64,000 nt of DNA from JAEYKI01 sp036679405 (lineage in GTDB: Bacteria > Bacillota > Clostridia > Christensenellales > Christensenellaceae), in contig JAVBVZ010000047.1 in assembly GCA_036679405.1 (NCBI GenBank), positions 37,770 to 101,769 of the forward strand, in the 5' to 3' direction. Made by a program: the position numbers and the translations under genes. Below the pieces are notes generated by a model, which saw only the letters and a list, made by a program, of their open reading frames with translations, did no database searches and had not been told where the DNA came from. Shown here piece after piece: positions 7,067-16,271 of this stretch. Position 1 is the first letter of the stretch; each line of letters starts with the position of its first letter.

Positions 7067-8566
7067 TTACATTTTTGCAGCCATTGTAAAAGTGTCTTTC
7101 AAATCATAGTAGAGCTTATCGTATACTTTCATGTATTCTTTATACAGCGCCACATTTTCGGCGATGGGCTCTATCACTTCTTTTACTTCATGCACGTCCG
7201 TTGCATCAAGGCTCTTCCACACGCCTTCTCCCACACCCGCAACAATTGCACCGCCGTAAGCGCCGCCTTCGGCCGCACCGGCAAGAATTTTTACCGGCAG
7301 GTCAAAGATGTCCGCAACGATCTGTTTCCACAAAGTGGATTTTGCCGCGCCGCCCGACAGGATGACTTCTTTGAATTTCAGGTTCGGATTGGTCGCAAGG
7401 ATCAGGTTCACAATCTGCTTAAGGCCGTACACCACGCCTTCCATGACTGCGCGGGCCAAATCTCCTTTTCTTGTCAGCAGAGACATGCCAAAGAACACGC
7501 CCCGCGCATCCGGGTCCGGATACGGGCTGCGCTCGCCGGTCAGATACGGCAGGAACTGCACGCCGCCTGCGCCCACCGGGCTTTGCTCCGCGCCATGGTT
7601 AATTTCTACAAAGGGCGCGTTGCTCTCCGTATAAAAAGTATTTTTAAACCATTCCATGGAACCGGCGCAGGAAAGCTGGCAGCCGAAGGCCATCCATTTG
7701 TCGGCCGCGTTATTGCAGAAAAACTGCAGCTTGCCTTCTTTGTTTTCGCCAAAGCTGTTCATGGCGGTCGCCACCACGCCGGAGGTGCCCATGACTACGC
7801 CCAGCGTGCCTTCCTTCACGATGCCCATGCCGGTGTTCTGGATGACCGCGTCACCGCCGCCGCCATAAACCGGTATGCCTTCCGGAAGTCCCGTGCTTTT
7901 TGCGGCCTCAGCCGTCACATAGCCGGTGATCTCGTCGGATTCATATACCTTGGGGAACATCTCAAAAGGAAAGCCGAGCTTTTCAATAAGCTCTTTTGCC
8001 CATTTGCGGCTCTTTACGTCAAACAGCCCGGTGCCCGAAGCATCTGAAACGTCGGTTGCGATCTCTCCGGTCAGCTTTAACCGGATATAGTCTTTGGGCA
8101 TTGCAAACTTTTTGATTTTTGCAAAATTATCCGGCTCGTTTTTCTTGACCCAGAGGATCTTTCCGCCGGTATACCCGGTCAGCATGGTGTTGTTGGTATA
8201 AGAGACCAGGCCGTCTATGCCGCCCGCCGCCGCAATGATCTCGGCGCATTCCGCACCCGTCCGCTGGTCGTTCCAGAGTATGGCGTTGCGGACCACATTA
8301 TTATCCTTGTCCAGCGCCACCAGTCCGTGCATCTGGCCGGAAAATCCGATGGCCGCAATGTTTTTTTTGTCGACGCCGTCAAGCATTTCGCCGAGGGCTT
8401 CGCGCGTCCCTTTCCACCAGTCGTCCGGCTTTTGTTCGGACCACGCCGGTTTGGGAGTATACAGGGGATATTCCTTGGTGACCGATTTGACCACGCTTCC
8501 CGCCTCGTCTATGATCAGGCATTTCACCCCGCTGGTCCCGGGGTCTATTCCGATAAGATACTTCAT
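7067..8566 (-). CDS. xylB: FGGY-family sugar kinase, probably xylulokinase
   Basis: The 499-residue length and the motifs match xylulokinase: IGIDPGTSGVKCLIID at the N-terminus, GFSGQMHGLV near 79-88, WNDQRTGAE, and a C-terminal ATP site VILSGGAAKS. The enzyme phosphorylates D-xylulose to xylulose 5-phosphate for the pentose-phosphate pathway. It is the third gene of an operon, 10 bases after the HAD phosphatase, and follows an araM-like dehydrogenase. No xylose isomerase or transporter is nearby, so another ketose or polyol substrate is possible. The last 24 codons are duplicated in decayed form at 4702-4773. Confidence 0.87.
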   Translation of the reverse strand: MKYLIGIDPGTSGVKCLIIDEAGSVVKSVTKEYPLYTPKPAWSEQKPDDWWKGTREALGEMLDGVDKKNIAAIGFSGQMHGLVALDKDNNVVRNAILWNDQRTGAECAEIIAAAGGIDGLVSYTNNTMLTGYTGGKILWVKKNEPDNFAKIKKFAMPKDYIRLKLTGEIATDVSDASGTGLFDVKSRKWAKELIEKLGFPFEMFPKVYESDEITGYVTAEAAKSTGLPEGIPVYGGGGDAVIQNTGMGIVKEGTLGVVMGTSGVVATAMNSFGENKEGKLQFFCNNAADKWMAFGCQLSCAGSMEWFKNTFYTESNAPFVEINHGAEQSPVGAGGVQFLPYLTGERSPYPDPDARGVFFGMSLLTRKGDLARAVMEGVVYGLKQIVNLILATNPNLKFKEVILSGGAAKSTLWKQIVADIFDLPVKILAGAAEGGAYGGAIVAGVGEGVWKSLDATDVHEVKEVIEPIAENVALYKEYMKVYDKLYYDLKDTFTMAAKM

Positions 8567-8576
8567 TTTTCCCTCC

Positions 8577-9404
8577 TTATTCGCTGAGCGCGCGGTAAAT
8601 ATCCGCCACGCTGTCCAATATATAATCCGGTTTCACGTCTCCGTCCATGATCTCCGCGTAAGTGACTTCGCCCGAAAGCACGGCAATACCGCAAATGCCG
8701 CCCACAACCGCCGTCTTGATATCCGTATACAGCCGGTCGCCCACGATTGCCGTTTTTCTGCGGGACGTGCCTGTCTTATCCAAAATATAATCCACCGTAT
8801 GAGCAAACGGCTTGCCCACAAATTCCGGTTCAATACCCGTTGCATGGGTAATCATTGCGCTCATGGACCCGCAGTCCGGCCAGAATCTTCCGCCGGGGAG
8901 CGGGCACACCCGGTCAATATTGGTTGCCAGAAACTTTGCGCCGCCGTCAATCAGACGGCAAAGGGTATCCGCTTTTTCAAAATCAAACGTGGTATCAAAC
9001 CCCAGCACCACATAGTCCGCTTTTGGGGTGCCACCCGGCAAAAGAATGATTCCCGCGTCCCGAAACTGCTTTTCCAGTTCGGGCGTTCCCGCCAGATAGA
9101 CCGCCGGGGCGTCCATCAGCGTTTTTAAATAATGGATCATCACGTCTCCGGATGTCATGATATGCGCCCGGGTAATACCCTCAAAACCCAGTTTTTCAAG
9201 TTTTTCCACATAATCCAGCGGCGCCTTGGACGAATTGTTTGTGAAAAAATAAAACGCCTTTTTCTGCGCGCGCAAAAGCTCTATCAGTTCTTTGGCCCCG
9301 TCTATGAGCTCGTAGCCCAGATTGATGGTGCCGTCCATATCAAACACAAAACACTCAAGTTCCCCAAGGCCTGCACACTGCTCGTTTTGTTTCCCTTTGG
9401 ACAT
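8577..9404 (-). CDS. HAD-superfamily sugar phosphatase (NagD/AraL type)
   Basis: The 275-residue product has HAD motif I VFDMDGTINLG (catalytic D22 and D24), motif II FFTNNSSK and motif IV IVGDRLYTDI. A cap inserted between motifs II and III places it in class IIA, like NagD and AraL. Bacillus subtilis AraL, a promiscuous sugar phosphatase, is likewise encoded beside AraM. It is 10 bases downstream of the araM-like gene and 10 bases upstream of the kinase, so the three proteins are made together. It probably removes phosphate from a sugar or glycerol phosphate and may limit build-up of toxic intermediates. Confidence 0.85.
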   Translation of the reverse strand: MSKGKQNEQCAGLGELECFVFDMDGTINLGYELIDGAKELIELLRAQKKAFYFFTNNSSKAPLDYVEKLEKLGFEGITRAHIMTSGDVMIHYLKTLMDAPAVYLAGTPELEKQFRDAGIILLPGGTPKADYVVLGFDTTFDFEKADTLCRLIDGGAKFLATNIDRVCPLPGGRFWPDCGSMSAMITHATGIEPEFVGKPFAHTVDYILDKTGTSRRKTAIVGDRLYTDIKTAVVGGICGIAVLSGEVTYAEIMDGDVKPDYILDSVADIYRALSE

Positions 9405-9414
9405 CTGCTCCTCC

Positions 9415-10449
9415 TTAATAAACCGCGTTGTAAATTTTGGTCAGGTTGTCGTCCTCCAGGCTGATCTCGTCCAAAATGGTGTAGCGCCCTTTGCGCGTCC
9501 CGCGGGCAATCTTCATTACATGCAGGTACTCCTCAAACGTGATCCCCAGCTCTTCAAAAGTTGTGGGCATGTCAAACGACTTCAAAAAATCCCGAATGGC
9601 GTCCACGTCGCCGCCGTATAAATATTCTACCAGCAAAGACGCCACCGCGGCCTGTATGCCGTGGGAGATCCCTTTGCCGATCGAGTCGATCCCGTGACTG
9701 ATCAGATGCTCCGCCCCGGAAGACGGACGTGAATTGCCGGTAATATTCATTGCCAGGCCGGAAAGAACGATCGATTCGGCCAACTGCGTTAAAAACTTGT
9801 CGTCGGCAAGGGAAGAACCCTGGTACTGCAATACCGCGCGCACGGCGGTACCGGATATGATGTACGCAAAATCATCCATCTCCGCAAAGCCTTTGTCCGC
9901 AGCTTTTTTCCAGTCCTTGAGCGCGGTAATGTTGGAAACCAGATCGCCCAGCCCGGAAGTAATGAGCTGCCGCGGCGCATCTTTTATAATGTCCAGATCC
10001 ATTAAAATAAATTCCGGAATTTTACACTGCAGGCTGCGCACGCTGCCTCCGTCAAACTTCAGCACGGCAATGGGGCTCGCCACCCCGTCGTGGGAAATGG
10101 ATGTCGGCACGCTCACAAAAGTCCGCTTGCTCATGGATGCGGCATACTTGCCCACATCCAGCACTTTTCCGCCGCCCATGGCCACCACCACGTTGAAGTC
10201 TTTATTGATGATATAATAAGCCATCAAAAGAGCTTCCCGCAGGGATCCCGCTTTTACAAATTCACGTTTTACTTCTTTGGCGTTCTCAGACAAAAAAGAA
10301 AACAGCGTTTCCCCGTACAGTTTGCCGACCACTTTGTCGCATATCAGCATCACGCGGTCGGTTTTTTTTATTGCGCCGGTGGATAAAAGTTCGCTGTACA
10401 GAATGCCGCCGCCGATTTTGAGGCAAACGGGAACACAAAACGTATTCAT
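9415..10449 (-). CDS. AraM-like sn-glycerol-1-phosphate dehydrogenase
   Basis: The 344-residue product belongs to the iron/nickel-type dehydrogenase group that includes archaeal glycerol-1-phosphate dehydrogenase and Bacillus AraM. Visible blocks are VVAMGGGKVLDVGKYAA for the nucleotide, VSVPTSISHDGVASP for the substrate, and metal-ligand positions in GAEHLISHGID and GKGISHGIQAA. The reaction would be reduction of dihydroxyacetone phosphate to sn-glycerol 1-phosphate with NAD(P)H. It heads an operon with the HAD phosphatase and FGGY kinase and is separated from pfkA by a terminator. The ribosome site is weak and distant, so the start is less certain than the identity. Confidence 0.85.
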   Translation of the reverse strand: MNTFCVPVCLKIGGGILYSELLSTGAIKKTDRVMLICDKVVGKLYGETLFSFLSENAKEVKREFVKAGSLREALLMAYYIINKDFNVVVAMGGGKVLDVGKYAASMSKRTFVSVPTSISHDGVASPIAVLKFDGGSVRSLQCKIPEFILMDLDIIKDAPRQLITSGLGDLVSNITALKDWKKAADKGFAEMDDFAYIISGTAVRAVLQYQGSSLADDKFLTQLAESIVLSGLAMNITGNSRPSSGAEHLISHGIDSIGKGISHGIQAAVASLLVEYLYGGDVDAIRDFLKSFDMPTTFEELGITFEEYLHVMKIARGTRKGRYTILDEISLEDDNLTKIYNAVY

Positions 10450-10498
10450 AGAAATAAAAACACAACCCTTCGTCTTGACTGCCGCCGGGGGCGTTGTT

Positions 10499-10528
10499 AA
10501 AAAAGGGGGAATACACCCGTACTCCCCC
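10499..10528 (-). terminator. Terminator after pfkA
   Basis: On the minus strand GGGGGA and TCCCCC enclose a 12-base loop and are followed by six T residues, just after the pfkA stop. It separates pfkA from the araM-like operon. Confidence 0.85.
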
Positions 10529-10542
10529 GGTTATTTGAAACC

Positions 10543-11511
10543 TTAAACGTTCTCGGACAGTATCTTGAATTCTTCGTACAAATCCATGTCAAACTTCAGT
10601 TCCATGGAAAGTGCTTCATCAATGTCCTCATCAATGATTTTATCTTCGCGGATGCCCACCACGCGGTTGCCGATGCCCTGGGACAAAAGCTCCACTGCGC
10701 GAATGCCCATGCGGCTTGCGCGGATACGGTCAAACGCGGACGGATTCCCGCCCCGCTGGATATATCCCAAAACAATGGCCTTTGCGTCCAAATTGGCTTT
10801 GGCGCGAATATAGTTTGCCAGTGCCTCGCCCCGTCCGGCACCTTCCGCAATAAGAACAATACTGGTCATCTTGCCCTTGATGCGCGCTTCTACAATCTTT
10901 TCGCTGATCGCGTCCACGTCAAAATCCACTTCGGGAACAATAACGTGCTCCGCGCCGCCGGCAATGCCCGCGCGAAGCGCAATGTCGCCGCATTTGTTTC
11001 CCATGACTTCAATAATGCCGATACGCTCATGGGATTCCATAGTATCATGGATCTTGGCCATCTCGCTGATCACGCTGTTTACCGCAGTGTCGAATCCAAT
11101 GGTGTAATCGGTATAGGCAAGGTCGTTGTCTATGGTGCCGGGAATGCCGATGGTCGGGATTCCAAGGTGGCTTAAAACCTTTGCGCCCTGGAAGCTTCCG
11201 TCCCCGCCGATCACCACCATGCCCGAAATGCCGAAAGCGCGGATCACATGCAGCGCCTTTTGCTGGCCTTCGGGGGTCTTGAATGCTTCGCAGCGCGCGG
11301 TCCTGAGAATCGTGCCGCCCTTGTGTTCAATGCCTTCCACGTCTTCCACTTTCACACGGGAGACCCGTCCATCTATCAGACCGGCGTATCCTTTGGTAAT
11401 GCCCATTACCGTGAGGCCCGCATTTTCGGCCGCCATTACAACGGCACGGATACCGGCATTCATGCCGGGTGTATCGCCGCCGCTTGTCAAAATTCCAATT
11501 CTCTGTTTCAT
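10543..11511 (-). CDS. pfkA: ATP-dependent 6-phosphofructokinase
   Basis: The 322-residue length and all key motifs match bacterial PfkA: GILTSGGDTPGMNAGIRA at the N-terminus, VIGGDGSFQGA (GDGS for Mg-ATP), and IPGTIDNDL with the catalytic Asp of TIDND. GFDTAVN and YIQRGGNPSAFDR are also present. GDGS rather than GGDGT points to the ATP-dependent rather than pyrophosphate enzyme. It converts fructose 6-phosphate to fructose 1,6-bisphosphate in the committed step of glycolysis. A longer frame opens upstream, but the ATG at 11511 follows a GGGAGAA site and gives the family start. It follows dnaE and a small gene, a linkage common in Firmicutes. Confidence 0.96.
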   Translation of the reverse strand: MKQRIGILTSGGDTPGMNAGIRAVVMAAENAGLTVMGITKGYAGLIDGRVSRVKVEDVEGIEHKGGTILRTARCEAFKTPEGQQKALHVIRAFGISGMVVIGGDGSFQGAKVLSHLGIPTIGIPGTIDNDLAYTDYTIGFDTAVNSVISEMAKIHDTMESHERIGIIEVMGNKCGDIALRAGIAGGAEHVIVPEVDFDVDAISEKIVEARIKGKMTSIVLIAEGAGRGEALANYIRAKANLDAKAIVLGYIQRGGNPSAFDRIRASRMGIRAVELLSQGIGNRVVGIREDKIIDEDIDEALSMELKFDMDLYEEFKILSENV

Positions 11512-11539
11512 CAAATTCTCCCAAAAAAATAAAAATCTA

Positions 11540-11734
11540 TTATGCCATACCGCGTTCCGCCAGTATCTCTCTGGCCTCCAGCGCCTCGGATTCCAAAACA
11601 AGAATCTCATAGATTCCCGTTCCCTTTTTTCTTGCAACAGGCCGTAATTCTACCAGCAGCCCTTCTTTTTGCAGGATTTCCTGCGCCCTTAAGGCTGCCG
11701 CCCGGTCTTTCATAATGCTGACCACGACCCACAT
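11540..11734 (-). CDS. Small DUF2007-like protein between dnaE and pfkA
   Basis: The 64-residue product begins MWVVVSIMKDRAAALRAQEIL and has the compact alternating strand-helix pattern of small signal-transducing (DUF2007/DUF3343-like) proteins. The resemblance is by eye. The ATG at 11734 follows GGGGAGG at good spacing; a longer upstream frame has no such site. The gene ends 29 bases before pfkA and lies about 200 bases after dnaE. Its function is not known. The conserved dnaE-small gene-pfkA order in related bacteria supports it being real. Confidence 0.7.
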   Translation of the reverse strand: MWVVVSIMKDRAAALRAQEILQKEGLLVELRPVARKKGTGIYEILVLESEALEAREILAERGMA

Positions 11735-11932
11735 ACCAAGCGCCTCCCCATCATACCCCAAAAAGTTTCCCGGCTTTCCGGGGGGACCCGCCAAGATCCG
11801 GCCGCGCTTTTGCGGCCGCCTTTATTCCACGTATGCCGTCTGATCCTGCGGCCTTGAAAAAAGCCGCTGCAATCCTATTTCGTCACCCATTTTATCATAA
11901 TTTTCAATCAAATTACAATGATTTTTGTAATT

Positions 11933-14900
11933 TTATTTTATTATTACATTTCCGTCGCCCAGCCTCTCCCGCAGAGCGGCCAGCAGACGGTCGTTATAGG
12001 CCGCGCAGTATTTGCCGCCCACCTTCCGCGTGCTCTTCTGATCTTCTATGTAAACAATGGTTGCATGCGTGCCCGGGTACTGTTCCAAAACAGCCGTGAT
12101 CTGCCCTACCTGCCCGCTTTTTGTTTTTATATAAAGCTGCATGCCCGCGTATTTTTCGTCGTCTTTGGAATAGGGCGTAACGGCCTCCGCAATGATTTCC
12201 GGGTCCTGCCCGGGCGTCACTGTCACCCGTCCGGATAAAAGCACAACGGCGTCGTTTTGCAAAAACCGCTCAAACCGCGAAAAAGCGGACGGAAAAACAA
12301 TCACGTTCATCCGCGCGGTCAAATCTTCTATGGCGGCGTTTGCCATGGTTGCTTTGGCTTTGGTCACCCGCGTGCGAACATCGCTCAATATGCCGAGCAG
12401 TTCCACTTTTTTTCCGTCGTAATCCATGGCCGTTATTTCATCCTGTGCGGATTCCATGATGCGTGCCACGCTGTCCGCCCGCCCGGAAAACAGGGCGGCA
12501 TATTCCAGCAGAGGATGCCCGCTGATATACAGCCCGGTCATTTCTTTTTCGTACGCCATTTTGCGGCTTTGCGGAAATTCGGGCATATCGGGTATATCCG
12601 CCCCGCTGTCAAATTCTTCGCCCGCAATGTCAAACAGGGAGATCTGCCCGGCGGCCTGGCGTTTTGCCGTGTCCAGCGCATGGGCGAGCACGCCGTCGTA
12701 CGCCCCGATCAGCGCGGCGCGCGTATGCCCGAACGCGTCAAAGCATCCGGACAGGATCATGCTCTCCAGCCTTTTTTTATTGAGGACCGCGGCATTTCTG
12801 TCCACAAAATCCGCAAACCCTTTATAAGCGCCCCGCTTGCGCTCTAAAACCACGCTGTCAATGGCCTCCCCCACAAACGCGATGGCGGAAAAGCCAAAGC
12901 GGATCTTTCCCGCCTCTACCGTAAACTTCATTTCAGAACGGTTCACATCGGGCGGCAGGATCTCTATTCCGGCCTGCTTTAAGCTTTGTATATACTGGGA
13001 CAAACGGGGTTTGCTGGTAAGGTAGCTGTTTAAAAGCGCCGTCCAGTACTCCACCTTATAGTGATATTTTAAATACGCCGTCTGGTAGGCCACAAAGGCA
13101 TACGCGCAGGCATGTGATTTATTGAACGCATAGTTTGCAAATTCCATCATCTGGTCAAACAGCGCGTTCGCGGTTTTTTTGTCCACGCCCCGCCTGAGCG
13201 CGCCTTCTACCGTCACCTTTCCGTCCACCGTCTCGCCGTTAATAAAAACGTCCCGCTCCCGCTTTAAGGTTTCGGCCTGTTTTTTGCTCATGGCGCGACG
13301 CACCAGGTCGCTTCGCCCCATGGAATAACCTGCAATATCCCGCACCATCCGCATCACCTGCTCCTGATACACCATGCAGCCGTAGGTGTCCTCCAGAATA
13401 GGTTGTAATACGGGGTGCGCGTAGCGGATGCTCCCCGGGTCGTTTTTACAGCGGATATATTCCGGAATAAAATCCATCGGGCCCGGGCGGAACAGGGATA
13501 TCCCCACCATGATTTCATCAATATTTCCGGGCCGAAGGTCCTGCATCAGCCGCCGCATCCCCGCGCTTTCCAGCTGGAACACACCGTCGGTGTCTCCCGC
13601 GGAGATCATGGCGTATACGTCCCTGTCGTTTAGATCGATGCCGTCTATGTCGATATCCGCTCCCTGCTGCTCTTTTGCCATTTCAACCGTATCGCGGATC
13701 ACGGTCAGGGTACGAAGCCCCAGAAAATCCATTTTTAAAAGGCCGATGCTCTCCAGTTTTTTCATGGTATACTGGGTCATTACGCCTTCGTCTTTTGTGT
13801 TGGTCTGCAGCGGTACGTAATTGGTAATCTCGTCGCGCGCGATCACTACGCCCGCCGCATGGGTGGAAGCGTGCCTCGGCATGCCCTCCAGCCTTTTGGC
13901 AATGTCTATAATTTTTTTTGCGTTCTCGTTTGTTTCATATTCCTGACGCAGGCGGGCGTTGCCCGCCAGCGCCTTGTCAATAGTCATTTTCAGTTCAAAA
14001 GGAACCATTTTTGCAATGCGGTCGGCCTCCTGCACACTGATGCTCAGGACCCGCGCCACATCCCGTATCACCAGCCTCGCGCCCATAGTGCCGAACGTGA
14101 TGATCTGCGCCACCCGGTCGTGCCCGTACTTGCGGGTCACGTAATCTATGACTTCCTGCCGCCGTTCATAGCAAAAATCAATGTCGATATCCGGCATGCT
14201 AACGCGTTCGGGGTTCAAAAACCGCTCAAACAAAAGCGTGTAGCGGATCGGGTCTATGTTGGTGATCCCAAGCGAATAGGCTACAATGCTCCCGGCCGCG
14301 CTTCCCCGGCCGGGGCCCACCATGATCCCGTTTTCTTTGGCAAAACGCACAAAATCCCAAACAATAAGAAAATAGTTTACAAAACCCATTTCACGGATGG
14401 TCTTCATTTCATATTCAAACCGGTTTTGTATTTCTTCCGTTGCCTCGGGGTAGCGCGTATGCAGGCCCTCTTCCGCCAGCTGCATGAGATATTCAAAATC
14501 CCCAAGGCCGTCCGGCGGATCAAAACGGGGCAGATAAAGCTTTCCAAATTCTATCTCAAGGTTACACGCCTCCGCGATCTTCATGGTGTTTGAAAGCGCG
14601 TCCGGAACATACCCCAGCAGCTCTTCCATCTCCTCTGCGGATTTCAAATAAAATTCCTGTGTGGCAAAGGTCAGCTTGTTTTCGTCCGAAAGGCGGGTCC
14701 CCGTCTGGATGCAGGTAAGCACATCCTGCGCCAGGCTGTCCTCCCGCGCGGTATAATGCACGTCGTTGCTGGCCACCAGCGGAATATCCAGTTCCCGCGC
14801 CAGGCGGATCAGCATGGGATTCACCATTTTCTGTTCGGGCAGCCCGTGGTCCATCAGTTCTATATAAAAATCGCCGCCAAACATCTCTTTCAGGCGCAGG

Positions 14901-15370
14901 GCCACCTTTTTTGCACCCGCCTTGTCTCCGCCCAGCAACGCCTTTGGAATATCTCCCGCCAGGCATGCGGAGGTACAGATGAGGCCTTCTTTATATTTTT
15001 CTAAAATTCCGTAATCTATGCGGGGTTTGTAATAAAACCCTTCTACAAAGCCAATGGAAACCAGCTTCATTAAATTTTTATATCCGCTTAAATCCTTACA
15101 GAGCAAAAGAAGGTGGGAATAGTCTTTCTGCCCGGCATTTTTTAAAAGCCGGTCTTTGGCCACATACATCTCGCAGCCAATAATGGGCTTAATGCCCGCC
15201 TTTTTCGCCTGGGTATAAAAATCCAACGCGCCGTAAAGCACGCCGTGGTCGGTTACCGCAAGGCTTTTCATTTTAAGCTCGTCCGCGCGCCGAATCAAAT
15301 CGCCCAGCCGGGCCGCGCCGTCCAGTAAGCTGTATTCGCTGTGAACATGTAAATGCGTAAAGGCTTGCAT
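11933..15370 (-). CDS. dnaE: DNA polymerase III alpha subunit (DnaE)
   Basis: At 1145 residues this is a typical DnaE-type replicative polymerase. The N-terminal PHP domain starts FTHLHVHSEYSLLDGAARL. The polymerase core contains GPGRGSAAGSIVAYSLG and the catalytic MPDIDIDFCYERR triad. A C-terminal OB domain (ELLGILSDVRTRVTKAKATM) follows. It lacks the embedded exonuclease of PolC. In Firmicutes carrying PolC, this subunit usually extends primers. The ATG at 15370 is preceded by AAGGAGG and a minus-strand TATAAT (15400-15405). It heads the dnaE-pfkA group and diverges from the Cof-type HAD gene. Confidence 0.97.
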   Translation of the reverse strand: MQAFTHLHVHSEYSLLDGAARLGDLIRRADELKMKSLAVTDHGVLYGALDFYTQAKKAGIKPIIGCEMYVAKDRLLKNAGQKDYSHLLLLCKDLSGYKNLMKLVSIGFVEGFYYKPRIDYGILEKYKEGLICTSACLAGDIPKALLGGDKAGAKKVALRLKEMFGGDFYIELMDHGLPEQKMVNPMLIRLARELDIPLVASNDVHYTAREDSLAQDVLTCIQTGTRLSDENKLTFATQEFYLKSAEEMEELLGYVPDALSNTMKIAEACNLEIEFGKLYLPRFDPPDGLGDFEYLMQLAEEGLHTRYPEATEEIQNRFEYEMKTIREMGFVNYFLIVWDFVRFAKENGIMVGPGRGSAAGSIVAYSLGITNIDPIRYTLLFERFLNPERVSMPDIDIDFCYERRQEVIDYVTRKYGHDRVAQIITFGTMGARLVIRDVARVLSISVQEADRIAKMVPFELKMTIDKALAGNARLRQEYETNENAKKIIDIAKRLEGMPRHASTHAAGVVIARDEITNYVPLQTNTKDEGVMTQYTMKKLESIGLLKMDFLGLRTLTVIRDTVEMAKEQQGADIDIDGIDLNDRDVYAMISAGDTDGVFQLESAGMRRLMQDLRPGNIDEIMVGISLFRPGPMDFIPEYIRCKNDPGSIRYAHPVLQPILEDTYGCMVYQEQVMRMVRDIAGYSMGRSDLVRRAMSKKQAETLKRERDVFINGETVDGKVTVEGALRRGVDKKTANALFDQMMEFANYAFNKSHACAYAFVAYQTAYLKYHYKVEYWTALLNSYLTSKPRLSQYIQSLKQAGIEILPPDVNRSEMKFTVEAGKIRFGFSAIAFVGEAIDSVVLERKRGAYKGFADFVDRNAAVLNKKRLESMILSGCFDAFGHTRAALIGAYDGVLAHALDTAKRQAAGQISLFDIAGEEFDSGADIPDMPEFPQSRKMAYEKEMTGLYISGHPLLEYAALFSGRADSVARIMESAQDEITAMDYDGKKVELLGILSDVRTRVTKAKATMANAAIEDLTARMNVIVFPSAFSRFERFLQNDAVVLLSGRVTVTPGQDPEIIAEAVTPYSKDDEKYAGMQLYIKTKSGQVGQITAVLEQYPGTHATIVYIEDQKSTRKVGGKYCAAYNDRLLAALRERLGDGNVIIK

Positions 15371-15399
15371 CGCTGTCTTCGCCCCTCCTTATAACACCC

Positions 15400-15447
15400 A
15401 TTATATCATAAATTCCGCTTCCAAATAAAAGGGATTTCATGTATAAT
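15400..15447. promoter_or_regulatory. Divergent promoters between dnaE and the Cof-type HAD gene
   Basis: A minus-strand TATAAT at 15400-15405 serves dnaE, with a normal leader carrying AAGGAGG. A plus-strand TATAAT at 15442-15447 serves the HAD gene and lies only 8 bases before its ATG. Neither has a strong -35. Confidence 0.55.
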
Positions 15448-15455
15448 GAAATGGT

Positions 15456-16271
15456 ATGGAAAACATCAAAAAAACCGGCTATAAGCTGATTGCGCTGGAC
15501 CTGGACGACACCCTGCTCACCGCAGGCAAAGAGATCAGCCAAGAGAATATAACCGCCATCCGCCGGGCGGCCCGCGCGGGCGTCCGCATTGTGCTGGCTT
15601 CAGGCCGGACGGTGGAAGGCATGCGTTTTGCATCGGACATCATCGGCCACCGGGACTATGCCATTTCATCGGGCGGCGCAGTGGTGACCGACCCCGACGG
15701 ACAGGAGATATACGCAAATCCCGTTCCCCCCGGGACCGCTAAAGAGATCATGCGCTACGCGGCCGGGAAGGACGCTTATTTTCAAATATTCTGCGGCAGC
15801 GATTTTTATTTTATAAGCCGCACCGCTTATACGGACGCATACGAAAAAAGCTGCCGCTTTTCCGGCAGGGAAGACCCGGGGATCATGGACTGGAAAGAAA
15901 TAAACACCTCCAAGATCCTTATTATAGACACCCAGGAAAGGGTGGACGCCATGCATGCGGAAATTTCCGCGCGTTTTCCGGATGTAAAGGCCGTTTATTC
16001 CCAAAGCGGTTTTTTGGAAATCGTTTCCGCCGCCGTTTCCAAAGGAAAGGCCCTTTCTTTTCTTTTGCAAAAACTGGGCCTTGCAAAAGAGCAGGCCATT
16101 GCCATTGGGGACAGCGAAATAGACCTGCCCATGCTTCATGCGGCCGGTCTGGGCGTTGCGGTGGGCAATGCGCGCAAAGAAGTCCTGGACGCCGCCGACC
16201 ACGTTACGGCCACCAATGAAAACAACGGTGTCGCCGCCGTCATCAATCAATTCATTTTTGGAGAGGTTTAA
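15456..16271 (+). CDS. Cof-type HAD phosphatase
   Basis: The 271-residue protein has HAD motif I LIALDLDDTLL, motif II VLASGRT, the Cof (class IIB) cap in the middle, and motif IV AIGDSEIDLPML with VAVGNA after it. These cytoplasmic enzymes dephosphorylate sugar phosphates and flavin or pyridoxal phosphates. It starts the forward cluster, and its stop overlaps the hprK start by one base (TAATG), so the two are translationally coupled. No Shine-Dalgarno is visible before the ATG and a -10 box ends 8 bases upstream, which suggests a leaderless message. Confidence 0.88.
   Translation: MENIKKTGYKLIALDLDDTLLTAGKEISQENITAIRRAARAGVRIVLASGRTVEGMRFASDIIGHRDYAISSGGAVVTDPDGQEIYANPVPPGTAKEIMRYAAGKDAYFQIFCGSDFYFISRTAYTDAYEKSCRFSGREDPGIMDWKEINTSKILIIDTQERVDAMHAEISARFPDVKAVYSQSGFLEIVSAAVSKGKALSFLLQKLGLAKEQAIAIGDSEIDLPMLHAAGLGVAVGNARKEVLDAADHVTATNENNGVAAVINQFIFGEV

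Noticed and set aside
7004..8047. Long plus-strand open frame (347 codons) opposite the xylulokinase gene
   Set aside because: It is antisense to a clear FGGY kinase, has no recognisable domain and only reflects codon bias on the other strand.
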